DNA of 64,000 nucleotides from contig OY997596.1 of the NCBI GenBank assembly GCA_963921825.1, positions 4,407,001 to 4,471,000 of the forward strand, written 5' to 3'. Source of the stretch: Erodium maritimum (lineage: Eukaryota; Streptophyta; Magnoliopsida; Geraniales; Geraniaceae). A program made the position numbers and the translations under genes. The notes beneath the pieces were generated by a model. The model had not been told where the DNA came from. It saw only the letters and a program-made list of their open reading frames with translations, and ran no database searches. Each line of letters starts with the position of its first letter. Position 1 is the first letter of the stretch. Shown here one piece after another: positions 51,416-62,395 of the stretch.

Positions 51416-51549
51416 ATAATATTAATTTTACAAGAAAATCTGGAAACTACTTTTCTTTAATTTTTGGAAATAAATCAAAGAGAAAATTAAATATGATATA
51501 TATATATATATATATTTTTTGAGGATAACCAATGCAATTGAATTAGATC

Positions 51550-52170
51550 ATAATAGGATGGTTTGGTGGGTACTTAAACCGTACACCACCTACATAAGCA
51601 AAAACCAACTTTGGTGGGCATCTAACCATACTCTACCTATATAAACCAAACCAACTAGTAAACTGAAATGAAACGAAAGCAAAAATCGGCTCTAGTGAAA
51701 GGTTGCGGACGAAGGGGATATCTGCGGTAGCGTCTGGTGACACTGATACAGCATGCTTCTTCCAATTGGGACGAGGCGAAGCCAGCCACGTTTAGGGGAA
51801 CACTGGTGGACCTACATCTCCCCCGGTATGTCAGCGTGCGTCGTCCTCCCTTGATTGATAATGGTAGGGCTCCTGAACGCGGGATTGCTGACTCCGGACT
51901 GGTAGGGGAGACAGTTATCGACTGAAGATGGAACCGTCGCCATCTATCCGCTGGGAAGGGGTCAAAGTCGACCCACCCCTCCCCAGGCCACCTCAAACTC
52001 ATTCCTGTAGGTGAGGGTGCTTGTAGCCCCCCGCCGCTGCTGCGTGTGATCCACTCGCATCCTACATGAGCCCATTCGTGCAGCCCATCCCATCCCCACG
52101 GCCCAGAGTCGGCCCATTAGGGTTAGGGTTCCCGTGCAGTACCCCCTTGCCCTGACTTCTTCGCCTAACT
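51550..52170. repeat. Repeat copy A inside the MULE
   Basis: Shares GCGGTAGCGTCTGGTGACAC, ACAGCATGCTTCTTCCAA, GTGGACCTACATCTCCCCCG and GGCCCATTAGGGTTAGGGTT with copy B at 61655-62395, in the same order and orientation. It lacks about 150 bp present in copy B (62,115-62,270). The identity of the repeat is unknown; it may be part of a LINE. Confidence 0.75.
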
Positions 52171-52339
52171 ACCGCCGCCGCCGACGAGAATTCCATCACC
52201 AGCCCCAAAGCCGCCGCCCGCGCCGGCGCACGATCTCGTCCAGAACCTTGCTTGGCCCGCTCGCTTCCACCCCGGCCATCACCCACCGATCGCCGGACCG
52301 AGGAGAACACAAGGGACGACTCCTTCTCCTCCCCCGGCG

Positions 52340-52740
52340 ATGACAGATCCAGCGCAGCCGACCTCCTCTGCCAAGACGCTGCCGCCGTTCCTGACCTCTG
52401 AACTTCCCCGTCACGAGCTCTCCTCGCCGATCCCCGCCAGCCTATCTTCCCCTCCTGGCACGCCGGAATCCATCAAATACAGTTTCGGATACACGATCCC
52501 CATGGTGGACTCCGACGGCGAAAACCCCCTCGGGAGCCACCGTCCCCCACCTACGACAAGACCCCCTCGAGAGCCGCCGCTGAACGCAAAGCCCTAATAG
52601 GGTTGCGTCTGCTACCCAAGCTATTCCAAGGAGTAGCTTCTCCATAGATGGTGGTTGCTTCGAAACTCGGAAGCATCATCATGGCTAGAACCATGGCCTT
52701 GATCATGGCCATGGTCCTTCCTTCCACTCTGTGCGGCGCA
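52340..52740 (+). other. GC-rich frames of possible captured origin
   Basis: 52340-52597 reads MTDPAQPTSSAKTLPPF and onward, Pro/Ser-rich, and ends in a stop. 52649-52735 reads MVVASKLGSIIMARTMALIM then MVLPSTLCGA, which looks like a signal-peptide-type hydrophobic start before running into a TA microsatellite. Either could be a captured exon or a LINE leader; no family assigned. Confidence 0.3.
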
Positions 52741-53439
52741 TATATATATATATATATATAGATATAGAAATCTGACTTATAAGTATATATTTTTTAAATA
52801 AATGATTTTTATATTAATTTTTAAATAAAAATTGAATTTTTAAAAGTAAAAATTGAATTATTAAAAAAATATTTTTAAATAATAAACACGAAAACAAAAA
52901 GTAAATAAATTATATATAAACTGATTTTTTAAATAAAATCTGGTTTTTTAGAATTTTTTTAATTAAAATCTGAATTTTTGAAAATAAAAAATAAATTTAT
53001 AAAAATAATTTTTGAAAATAAAAATAATTTTCATAAAAAACTAAATTTATATAAAAAAAATGATTTTATTTTTAAAATAGTGAAGTTTTCATTTTAACAC
53101 CCTAACAATGAAGGGTATTATTGTCATTTCACTTATTTTCAAATTCTGAACCAATGGCATGAGTTTGAAAATTTGAGTAATAGTTAGGGGTATTATGGTC
53201 TTTTTACCTTTTTCCATCCAAACTAACATAAAGTTAACTGCTGAGTACTGTTGGGTACTAAAGTGAAATTAAATGTTTGATTTAGGTATGAAAGTGCAAA
53301 AAATTTATGCCAGGGTATCAAAGTGAAATTAAATGTTTGACAGGGTATTAAAATGAAATTTTCCCTAGAAGTTTAGAGAGAAGAGCCTGATCACGACCCA
53401 CCACCTGTTTGCCCTTTCTAAATAACTGATCGTTGACTC

Positions 53440-54690
53440 AAGCATAATGAGAAGAGGAACGCCCATCTTGAATATCAGGAAGCTTACTATCTATCTTAGG
53501 GTCAGAGTGCCAGAAAGAATGAATATGCTCCAACAACAAAGAAGATATAGAAGTTAAGGCCAAAAGGGAGAAGGTAGAACCTGAATCAGCCAAAACAGAG
53601 TCGGCAAACTTGTGAGACAAGGCATCTGACACCACATTTGTTGAACCCTTTCGAAATTGAATTTCGAAATTGTAACCCATCATTTTGATTACCCAAGTGA
53701 GCTGAGCTGGTGTGAAAGTTTGTTGATCCAGCAAAAAGCGTAGACTTTGGTGATCATTCTTAATAACAAAGTGACGACCAGTTAGGTACGAGTTCCAATG
53801 CTTTGTAGCAAGGAGCACAACGAGCATTTCCTCTCATAAACTGAAAGAGATCGTTTCCTTGGCCCCAATGCCTTGCTGAAGAAGGCGATTGGTTTTCCTG
53901 ACTAAGATAGAACAACCCCCAACTCGGTATTGGATGCATCAGTTTCCAACACAAAAACCACCTGAATATCGGGAAGGCCAAGCATAGGTGCTGAAGTCAT
54001 TGCCTGTTTAAGCTTCTCAAATGCGATATCAACTTCAGATGTCCATGTGAACGCATCCTTCTTCAGTAATTCTGTAAGAGGCTTGGCAATAGAGCCATAA
54101 TTTCGCACAAACTTACGATAATAACCTGTTAGGTGCAGGAACCCTCGAAACTTCTTGATTGTTGCAGGTAAAGGCCAATCCAATATGGCCGAAATCTTCC
54201 TCTAATCCATCGCCACACCCTTCGAGGATGACATGTCCCAAGTACTCGATCTTAGTGGCAGCGAACACACATTTGGATACCTTGAGGAATAGATGCTTCG
54301 CTTTGAGTATTTCAAAAACCAATCTGAGATGGGTATAGTGGTAAGCAAAAGAGTGTGAGTAAATCAACACATCATCAAAGAAAATCAGAACGCAAACTCT
54401 TAATAAGGGCCTGAATATGCTTTGCTGATAAAAAAAGTGCCTGAATATGTCGTTCATCAACGACTGGAAAGCGGACAGGGCGTTTGTAAGGCCAAAGGGC
54501 ATAACGAGAAACTCACAATGACCCGAGTGAGTGCAGAAAGCCGTTTTGTAGACATCCTCAAGCTTCATCATGATCTGGTGGTACCCTGCACGCAGGTCTA
54601 GTATAGTGAAACATTCGGCATCGTGAAGTTCATCGAGGAGCTCCTGTGATTCTAGCATTTCAGAGACAATGTGCTCTATCTCAGCCTGCC
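53440..54690 (-). pseudogene. Ty3 reverse transcriptase and RNase H
   Basis: ILDLRAGYHQI, FLVMPFGLTNA and FFDDVLIYS are RT motifs. [10 protein letters not shown] and [13 protein letters not shown] mark the linker, and VIKNDHQSLRFLLDQ with ALSHKF the RNase H. The N-terminal RT segment normally between EMLESQ and ELLDELH is deleted, a short duplication lies near 54,400-54,440, and frameshifts occur near 54,150 and 53,850. Confidence 0.85.
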
Positions 54691-55084
54691 AAAATAACAT
54701 TAACATCAAAGTGTGTACATCATCAGCTAAGCAAAAGAAAGACAAATATTGACACTCTGTTGAAATAGAGTCCTCGTTCATTTTTACAATAACAAGTTTC
54801 ACGCTCCGTATGCTACACAGAAATGTTATTTATCCGATGAAACGAAAAGGATTGATCAGTAATGAAAGTTTCATTACATATCAAGTTTGTAAAAACTAGT
54901 AATGTATTAACTTCATCGACTACCTAATTTCTTGTCGGACTAAATTTTAAGTTACTTAATAAGTCATTTCCACCTTCTTAAATACTCAAACACTAACTAT
55001 ACAAACTCTTGTTTAAAAGTAAAAATAGTGTCACATGTAATAAAAATAAAATCAAACTCTTGTTTGAAAGAGTGGTTCTTTTTA
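54691..55084. other. AT-rich intergenic stretch
   Basis: No gene or repeat structure recognised between the Ty3 edge and the NHL-like promoter. Confidence 0.35.
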
Positions 55085-55085
55085 A

Positions 55086-55095
55086 TATAAATAGA
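55086..55095 (+). promoter_or_regulatory. TATA box of the NHL-like remnant
   Basis: ATATAAATAG, about 100 bp before the ATG at 55191, followed by a CT-rich leader (CTATCTCTCTCGG), which is a good plant core-promoter layout. Confidence 0.45.
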
Positions 55096-55190
55096 GTCCA
55101 CCAACGCGTCCTCGCATTATAGTTAACACAAAAAGAATAACCTAGCAGCTACTATCTCTCTCGGTTTTTCTCTCCTCCACCACCACCACT

Positions 55191-55358
55191 ATGACAAACT
55201 GCGGCAAGCACGGAAAGAGCCAACGGTACCTCTGTCGACGCCTGTTCTCGACAGTCGTAGTCTTCCTCTTCATCCGCTTCCTGGTGATCTTCATCAGCCG
55301 ACGAAACCGAGGTTCGTCCTCTAAGATGTCACAGTATGGACAAATTACTTCTAATTAA
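55191..55358 (+). pseudogene. Truncated NHL/LEA2-like membrane protein start (55 aa)
   Basis: The frame reads MTNCGKHGKSQRYLCRRLFS followed by a 15-residue hydrophobic helix (TVVVFLFIRFLVIFI) and a basic RRNRG, then stops. The NCGKHG start, basic pair and single N-terminal helix resemble NDR1/HIN1-like (LEA_2) proteins, which continue for another ~150 residues absent here. The upstream TATA and leader make a genuine promoter plausible. It could instead be a small membrane peptide gene. Downstream DNA is repeat-derived, suggesting loss of the 3' part. Confidence 0.4.
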
Positions 55359-55419
55359 TATTTTTGAAGATAACGGGATTTGAACCCATGACCGTAAAAT
55401 ATCAGATCTGGTGTTATAT

Positions 55420-55803
55420 ATATTTTTTTGGATAAAAATATTATTAAGAGAATTTTTTCGAAATGGAAAAAAACGAAAAGACAAAACAACGATTACCAAA
55501 ATGCCCGATCTACGGGAGCTTCACACGGAAAAAGCCCGTAACCATAGGACTAAAAAGTCATGAAAAAAGTTCTCAGATCAAGGAACCACATATCAACAAC
55601 CAAGGCCTATACTTCTCCGTACCACTGGCCATCAGAAGACTGATCGTTGAAAGACTCGAATCAAAGGGCCTAACACTACAAGACGAGCCAACCTTTGAGG
55701 CTCAACACTTGTCTTGACCAGAGCAGGATCAACCTTCTTCTTCTTCGGTGCACCAGAACTAGCCGCCACAAATCCCGACCTGGTCAGAGTTTGGCAAACC
55801 CGA
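55420..55803 (-). mobile_element. LINE 3' tail next to the receptor kinase
   Basis: Minus-strand text ends TTTCGTTTTTTTCCATTTCG, TCTTAATAATATTTTTATCC, AAAAAAA, a LINE-type 3' end. It starts just after a possible splice acceptor (GTGACAG at about 55808). It may have replaced the kinase's second exon. Confidence 0.4.
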
Positions 55804-55910
55804 GCTCTGTCACATAACAATGAGACAAGTTACAAAAATTTATCAACAATAAAGAAGTAAATCGAACACAACTCTAACGTAGGAGGTGCACGAGAAAGTG
55901 ATTCATTCAA

Positions 55911-56211
55911 GGGGGAACCATGGGTCCTGACATGCTTTGACCTTTGTTTTGACGATCTTAACTGGGCTTGACCTTTATTTGTACTTCCAACTGTGACATT
56001 TCCATTTTTTGCACAAACTATCATTTACCGTCTGTTTTGACGATTCCGTTAGTTTTTTGGACATGTGTTGATCACGTGCACAGTAGCATGACGGTAAATG
56101 ATAGTTTGTGCAAAAATTGAAAATGTCACAGTTGGAAAGTGCAAACAAAAGTCAAACCCAATAAATACGCCAAAACAAAGGTCAAAGCAGGTTAGGACAC
56201 ACAGTTTCCCC
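55911..56211. mobile_element. Mutator-type MITE in the receptor kinase intron
   Basis: A perfect 9-bp duplication, TTCATTCAA (55902-55910, 56212-56220). The element is almost one palindrome of 301 bp: GCTTTGACCTTTGTTTTG, CAACTGTGACATTT and GCACAAACTATCATTTACCG each recur as complements. Confidence 0.9.
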
Positions 56212-56272
56212 TTCATTCAAATTCGAACCCATGGCCTAAAGGAGGTGATAGGAAAGCAAATTAGTAGCATAC

Positions 56273-58667
56273 CTGGTGCTATGTACCCGAATGTGCCAGC
56301 AACTACAGTGAATTGGGAGGAGTCTTGATTCAAAAGCTTAGCAAGACCGAAATCAGAAACCCGAGCCTCGAATTCAGCATCAACCAACACATTGCTGCTC
56401 TTGATGTCTCTATGAACAATTGGTGGCACACAATCATGATGCAAGTAGGACAAGGCGTGAGCAACTTCTTTAATAACATTAACCCTCTTGCCCCAATCGA
56501 ATTCCTTAGCTATGTCATCGCTTCTCAAGATCGTCGCCAAGCTCCCCCTTTCGAGGTACTCGTAGACAAGAAACGAGTGAAGGGAATGAGAACAAAAACC
56601 GTAGAATCTCACAATGTTTCGATGCCTTACTTGTGTCAATACCTTAACCTCATTTACATACTCTTGTGGGCATGTCATCTCAGCAGCATTATGCAGTCTC
56701 TTGACAGCTACAAACTCTCCGGATGATAAACTCGTCTTGTAAACTCTCCCTTGTCCTCCCTCCCCAATACAATACTTGTCATCAAAATTTTCGGTTCCTT
56801 CCATGATTTCTTGGTACACAAGCTTTCCATCAAAACCCAATATTGCAAACAATTCTTTAAGTTTTTCTTCACCTTGTTCTTCAGGTTGGACTGCCTTTCT
56901 TCTTCTGCTTCTCATAACACAGAATACTCCAAACAAGACGGATGCAACTAGAACGAATGCCACGAGAGAATAAATTATGGGAAGCAAAACAGAATGGTGT
57001 TCTGTTATCCGAAACAGAGAAGAACATGGCTTCAATGTGCTAAAATTACCACATAGTTCTTTGTTCCCCTGCATTGGAGCATCTTGAAATGCTATGTTGT
57101 TTGGAATAGGGCCTTGCAATTCATTGTAGGAGATGTCAACAAACACCAACCCTCTCGTTTCCTCAAATGACGATGGAAGGGAGCCTGAGAGATTGTTGTG
57201 GGAGATGTTCAACGTTTCCAAGCTTTGCATGTTGATGATCTCTGAAGAAATCTCACCACTGAGTGAGTTGTAACTCAAGTCTAAGAGATTCAATTGTTTT
57301 AACTTCCACATGTGAACTGGAATCTCTTGACTAAGTTGGTTGTGACTCAAGTTCAAGTAAATTAAAAGCGACAAATCCCCAAAATTGTATGGAATGGAGT
57401 TGATAAACTTGTTGGAAGACAAATCTAGACTTTCAAGGCGGTCCAATAACCCGAGTTGAGGAGGTATGGAACCAGAGAATTGGTTTCCTTGCAAAGAAAG
57501 TTCCAATAAAGAGGCTAACTTGGTGATTTCTTTTGGAACTTCACCACCAATGTGGTTGAAAGAGAGATCAAGCTCTTGTAAATTGGTTGCATTTCCAATC
57601 TCAGGTGGTATGTTACCTGTGATATTGTTATTTGCCATCTTCAAAACAGCAAGTCTTGTACAGCTTCCCCAATTACGAGAAATCTCCCCGTAAAACCTAT
57701 TTTCACTTATGTCTATGTAATTCAAATTTGGCAAAACTCCAAAAGCATCCGATATATTTCCAGTCAGTAGGTTTCCTTCAAGACGAGCTCGTATTAAGCT
57801 CTTGCAGTTTCCCAAGTCTTTTGGGATGGAACCTGTTAGATAGTTGCTTTGCAGTGACAAACTCTGAAGTAGCCCACCATGACAAATATTTGGTGGCAAA
57901 GTGCCATTTAGTTGATTGTATGCCAAGGTTAACTTAACAAGAGATTTCATATTTCCTATTTCTCGAGGGATGGAGCCTGAAAGTTCGTTATCATACAAAT
58001 ACAACTGGGAGAGGTTTGTTAGGTGACCAAGGGAAGCTGGAATGGGTCCACTAAGATTATTCGAGCTGAAGTTTAAATGAACAAGAGATTTCATATTTCC
58101 TATCTTTGGAGGGATGGAGCCTGATAGCTGATTTGTGTGCAAGTACAATGTGGTAAGAGTTGTTAGGTGACCAAATGAAACAGGAATGAGCCCGCTAAGA
58201 TTATTGGAATTTAACTGTAAAGCAATAAGAGACTTTATATTTCCTATCTCTCGAGGGATGGAGCCTGAGAACTGGTTTGCATGCAAATACAATACGGTGA
58301 GTCTGGAGAGGTAACCTATCTGAGGTGGGATGGTACCAAAAAGTTGATTATCCCAAAGATGAAGAGATGCAAGATTAGGGAAAGAAGTGAAGGAAAATCC
58401 ATGAAGAGTACCTTGTAAATCCAGTTGAGAAAGATCGATTCCGATGACACTTGTGTTCCTTGAGTTGCAAGAAATTCCATGCCAAGTGCAAGAACCAAGG
58501 TTTGATGAAGAATTGGCCCATGAAGAGAGGTAGGATTGGGATTGAGATTCAAGGGTGCTCTTCCACTTTAGAAGGGCATTAGTTTGAGCTACAAGAGAGG
58601 TTTTGGAAGCAGCATAAAGTGAAAGACATAACAAGGTTAAATAGAAAAGAAAAGAGAAAATCATCAT
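56273..58667 (-). CDS. LRR receptor-like kinase, MIK2-like, first exon only
   Basis: The exon encodes 798 aa plus one base. Parts in order: signal peptide (1-20), LRRNT_2 cap with CTWHGISC (about 27-66), about 18 plasma-membrane-type LRRs (LSGSIPPEIGN pattern, 70-520), cysteine pair ELCGNFSTLKPC, transmembrane helix (about 561-585), basic stop-transfer RSRRRK, and kinase N-lobe with GEGGQG (635-640), VAVK (K about 656), HRD (752-754), DFG (772-774) and GTFGYIAP at the end. The donor CAG|GTATGC splits the Glu codon of APE, where this family normally has its intron. Known: MIK2-type receptors sense peptides at the plasma membrane. The expected second exon (C-lobe) is not found in the window, so the gene is probably broken. 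Confidence 0.85.
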
Positions 58668-58710
58668 TTGGAGTTGTGTATTGCTGTGAAATTGTTACAC
58701 AACATGTTCA

Positions 58711-58718
58711 TATATATA
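58711..58718 (-). promoter_or_regulatory. TATA box of the receptor kinase
   Basis: TATATATA on the minus strand about 44 bp before the start codon at 58667. Confidence 0.5.
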
Positions 58719-58719
58719 G

Positions 58720-60790
58720 TATATTCCTTGTATTGGGAGAGGAGACTTGACTTGGTAATGTTCAACAGACTTGTCCTAACTATTCATGATGTGATTTGTC
58801 TTTAGCTGTCCACCAATTGTTATACAAGTCTTAGGAAAATTCAAAGGCTAGACGCATGTGGTCCTCACATTTAGGTATATACGTATTCACTTTATAATTC
58901 AAAAGTATGATAGTAGGGCACATTTGACCGTCTGTCTTAGTTGGTGTCCTCTATTATTTGTTGATGTAAAAGTATGGGCTGCGATTCTTCAAGAGGGGGT
59001 CCATAACTCTGATTATAATGGATCAAAACGTGAATAACCGAAGAAGGTCCTCGTGTTGACGATGTTGGAGGAGAAAGTATTAAAATTGTAGTTCCTAATC
59101 GAATAAAAAGGTCAAAATCATTATATGTAAGTATTAAGCGGACATTAACTTTTGGGGGGAATTTGGATTGTCAGAAATGCTCTGGTGTGGAACGAGATTA
59201 TCCCAGCAGTTTTACGGGTCGTCTTCATTATCACTGTTACCCTCAAAGTGTGGAGAGAGGCTATTATACATATCCATACTGCGTTGACCATTAAGATGGG
59301 TTCCACCTCCAACTGACACCCTGACTATCAACGTTGATTATCCTGACTATCGATTTTCTTTTGTGTATTATTCATTATTATCAATAATACAAGGTTCCTT
59401 TTGTCTAAAAAAACTGACATTCAACTGAGAAAACTACGAATGTGGTGGTAGGAACTTAGCCCTCAACCATTTGGACGAGCTTTCCACGATCAGCATACAG
59501 GCACGGAAACTTCAACCTGCTTTCTGTTCACAGCTCACGTGACAAGAATGGGACTCATGCCTGTATCTTTCTCGGCCTTCTGCCCGTCGTTGCTTTCCGG
59601 TTAGGATGTATACTGCAATATTGTATCTCATTATAAAAAGAAAGCAACCAATGTAAAGAGGTCAAGAAGGAAGTGATCCACCTGCTCAATGTGAGTCTAA
59701 ACCTAAGGTGAACCATGTTGTATATGATCCGTTATAGACGACGTCTAAGGTTGTTTCCTCTCGCAACCTAAAAGATGCAAAAGAGGGTCGTGTCAAGGGA
59801 GTTACAAATGTGGGATGCGTTAAGGGAGATCGATATGGGAAGATGGTCTCCAGTTCAAAATCGCTATTGTCCGCTGTATATCCAAATTCCCCTGTTCCGA
59901 GAGAGGTGAAATAAAGCATCTTCACTTCGACATGAACGAAGGCTACACAGGTTGGCTCGGATATGATTCCTTTGCATAAGGTCGTCCAGACTCTTAACCT
60001 GCAACTCTGGAGGGATAAAAACTAGGAGCAAGAAGAAATTTTTCCAGAAGAACTTATCTGCGTCTCTGATCGTCGGGTGGAAATTCCGCAGACGAATATC
60101 GCGGGTATGAATGAGCGCAATCCTCTTGATTTCATTGCCATTTCAGAAACCAATCTAGAATCAGATCATGTGATCTCTGGTTTGAATGCATCAGATTCAG
60201 ATGCAAAATTGGCGCAGACGATGGCCGAGATGCAATCGGCTGTGAAAAGGGAGAGGCGTTAAAAGGGCTCTAGGGCCCAGTGGACATCGTGGAAGTGGGC
60301 TTGATAAAGGCCCAACTTGAACCCATAGTGGATGGGAATACAATTGTATCTAGTCCAGATGTTGCTTGTGTGGATGAGCCTGCCCAAGTGGAGGTGGAAC
60401 TCACACAGTCTAATCCTTGTTTGTTTGATGTTGGAGGACAGGTTGGAGACTGTAGGGATAATCAAAGGGATTATGGGGAAAAAACACTCGACCTACAACA
60501 TTCAAACTTGAACTGCAACTCAAAGCGAACAAGAAATGCTAGCAGCGAAAGAGATTTGGAGACAGTTTGTCACCACAGGGAAGTTGGCGACTGAGTGAAC
60601 TTTCTCTACCATCTTTTCCAAAGGTGTCTGTTAAGATTTCTGTTTTGAGATTGGTTTGTTTTTTTGCCTGTCGTTAGAAGATCGTTTAAGTTGTGGGACG
60701 ATCCTCTTTCGGGAAGTCCATTCCCATCTTTGTAATTTATCTCAAATTTCAAAGATTAATAAATTTCATCGATTATAAAAAGAGGAACTT
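58720..60790 (+). other. Intergenic DNA with LINE 3' fragments
   Basis: About 59,160-59,415 ends with TATTATCAATAATACAAGGTT and TCTAAAAAAACTG. About 59,690-60,785 ends with TTTGTAATTTATCTCAAAT and AATAAATTTCATCGATTATA. Both are plant LINE-style 3' tails. Only short frames (for example 60077-60594) remain; no RT or endonuclease. Confidence 0.4.
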
Positions 60791-61650
60791 CTAACTCTCA
60801 CACTCTCTAAGTCGTGAGCCTCTCTCTTTTTAGATACTGATCTAGTCCTAATCTTAGCCTTTGTCATGCTGTTTGCTCTGTCGCCTGACTATTCCTTGAT
60901 TGTCGTGCCACCGCCAATTGCCCTCGACATGTCCCCTCCACCATCTATTGAGAAGCACTTCTCTACCCCCTTCATAATGCCACTGAAACCCCCATCTAGT
61001 TTTGTACGCCCAATACGGGTTAGGATGAAACTCAATCCTAAAGCGTCCTCCTCTGTATCGCGGGCCACGCCGCCTTCATCATCGGTCCTGCTTCTCCCAC
61101 TTAGCTTTCAATCGACAACCAAGACGACGATAGTGGTTTTCGCTCTTAGGATTGCACCACCAGACACGACCCCAGCGAACCTGAAGCGTGTTCATCCTCT
61201 GAAGCCTCTCGGCCATACACTATCACAGGTGCTGATTGTGCCGTCTCCAACCCCTGATGGTCCTATTTCATGGGTCGAGGTGAATCCTAGGGGCTCCAAC
61301 TCAACCTATCCAAATGGCGCTGGTGGACAAAGTTCTGATTAAGGCTCCAACTCCACCCGTCCCGTTGTCGCCGCTGGGGGATGTCCCGGAACTAGTGAGA
61401 ATTACCCTTACGTGCTAGTCTATAATAATCCCCACCGGAGGAGGTAGGGAAGTGGGTCAATAATTTTTTCACAACTTCTTACGTGCCAGGTTCTAATTTG
61501 AGCGATAAATTCCAACAATAGCATATCTAATAATCACTAAATGGGTAGTTGATACAAAATTCAAAATAGCAAATAGTATACTGAATTGAAATGTGTACAG
61601 ATCAAAATTCAAGTAAATTGTTTTTTGTTTTTAGAATAACAATTGCAATA
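60791..61650 (+). other. LINE-leader-like DNA, no firm gene
   Basis: A 158-codon Pro/Ser-rich frame at 60866-61342 (MLFALSPDYSLIVVPPP start) resembles unstructured leaders of LINE ORF1. No domain is recognised, and composition alone could open the frame. Confidence 0.3.
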
Positions 61651-61654
61651 GTAT

Positions 61655-62395
61655 TAAAATATAAGAAGATAGTTTGGTAGGTACACAAACGTATCCCACC
61701 TACATAACCAAATCCAACTAACAAACAGAAATGAAACGGAAAGCAATAAATTCGGCTCTGGTAATTGGGGGCGGACGAAGGGGATATCTGCGGTAGCGTC
61801 TGGTGACACCGATACAGCATGCTTCTTCCAAATGGGACGAGGCGAGCCAACCAAGTTTAGGGGAATACTGGTGGACCTACATCTCCCCCGGTGTGTCAGC
61901 GTGCATCTTCCTCCCTGAACTGATAATGGTAGGGCTCCTGAACGCGGGTTTGCTGACTTCGGACTGGCAGGGGAGACAAATATCAACTGATGATGGTGTC
62001 GTCGCCATCCATCCGCCGAGAAGGGGCCAAAGTTGACCCACCCCTCCCCGGGCCACCTCGGACTCATTCCTGCAGGCGGGGGTGCTTGAAGCCCCCCGCC
62101 GCTGCTGCCTGTGACTCCTCATCAGACGCTGTCAAGTCCTCTGACTCGAGCTGATCCTCCTACCTTTCTAGGCGTTTCTTCCCAGATAGTGTCAGACTCA
62201 TCTCCTTCTACACCCATTCAGACGGAATTGCATCTGACCCCGTCTCATAGGTCTCCTCCGCCGCTGCTACATCATCCTGCATGAGCCCATTCGTACAGCC
62301 CGTCCTATCCCCAAGGCCCAGAGACGGCCCATTAGGGTTAGGGTTCTGTAGCAATATTCCTGTGCCCTTGCATCTTCGCCAATCTACCGCCGCCG
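61655..62395. repeat. Repeat copy B, shared with the MULE interior
   Basis: Homologous to 51550-52170 over most of its length, including the GGCCCATTAGGGTTAGGGTT end. It contains an extra segment at about 62,115-62,270. Orientation is the same in both copies. Confidence 0.75.

Larger units (their letters stand above)
50211..53365. mobile_element. Mutator-like element with long TIRs, candidate Pack-MULE
   Basis: A perfect 9-bp duplication, TAGAAGTTT, flanks it (50202-50210, 53366-53374). Both ends begin GGGAAAATTT, and the inverted arms continue about 300 bp with high similarity (AATACCCTGTCAAACATTTA at both ends), then a further ~300 bp of AT-rich, weaker similarity. The centre (51060-52740) is GC-rich and holds gene-like fragments. 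No MURA transposase is present, so it is non-autonomous. It sits between Ty3 RNase H and integrase. Length is 3,155 bp. Confidence 0.92.
43430..54690 (-). mobile_element. Ty3/gypsy retrotransposon remnant, interrupted twice
   Basis: Minus-strand order is reverse transcriptase (54690-53930), RNase H (53900-53440), integrase zinc region and core (50190-49740), integrase C-terminus (44085-43780) and chromodomain (43740-43515). It is split by a LINE derivative (44099-49481) and a MULE (50211-53365). The translated frame runs on cleanly across the MULE once one 9-bp duplication is discounted. LTRs are not defined: the RT start and the region beyond the chromodomain are truncated. Confidence 0.85.

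Noticed and set aside
51497-51516. TA microsatellite as an element boundary in the MULE
   Set aside because: Simple (TA)n with no duplication; a second (TA)n at 52739 shows it is just low-complexity DNA.
55372-55400. tRNA-like B-box (GGGTTCAAATCCC on the minus strand)
   Set aside because: No A-box, acceptor stem or cloverleaf could be formed; the motif is common in plant repeats.
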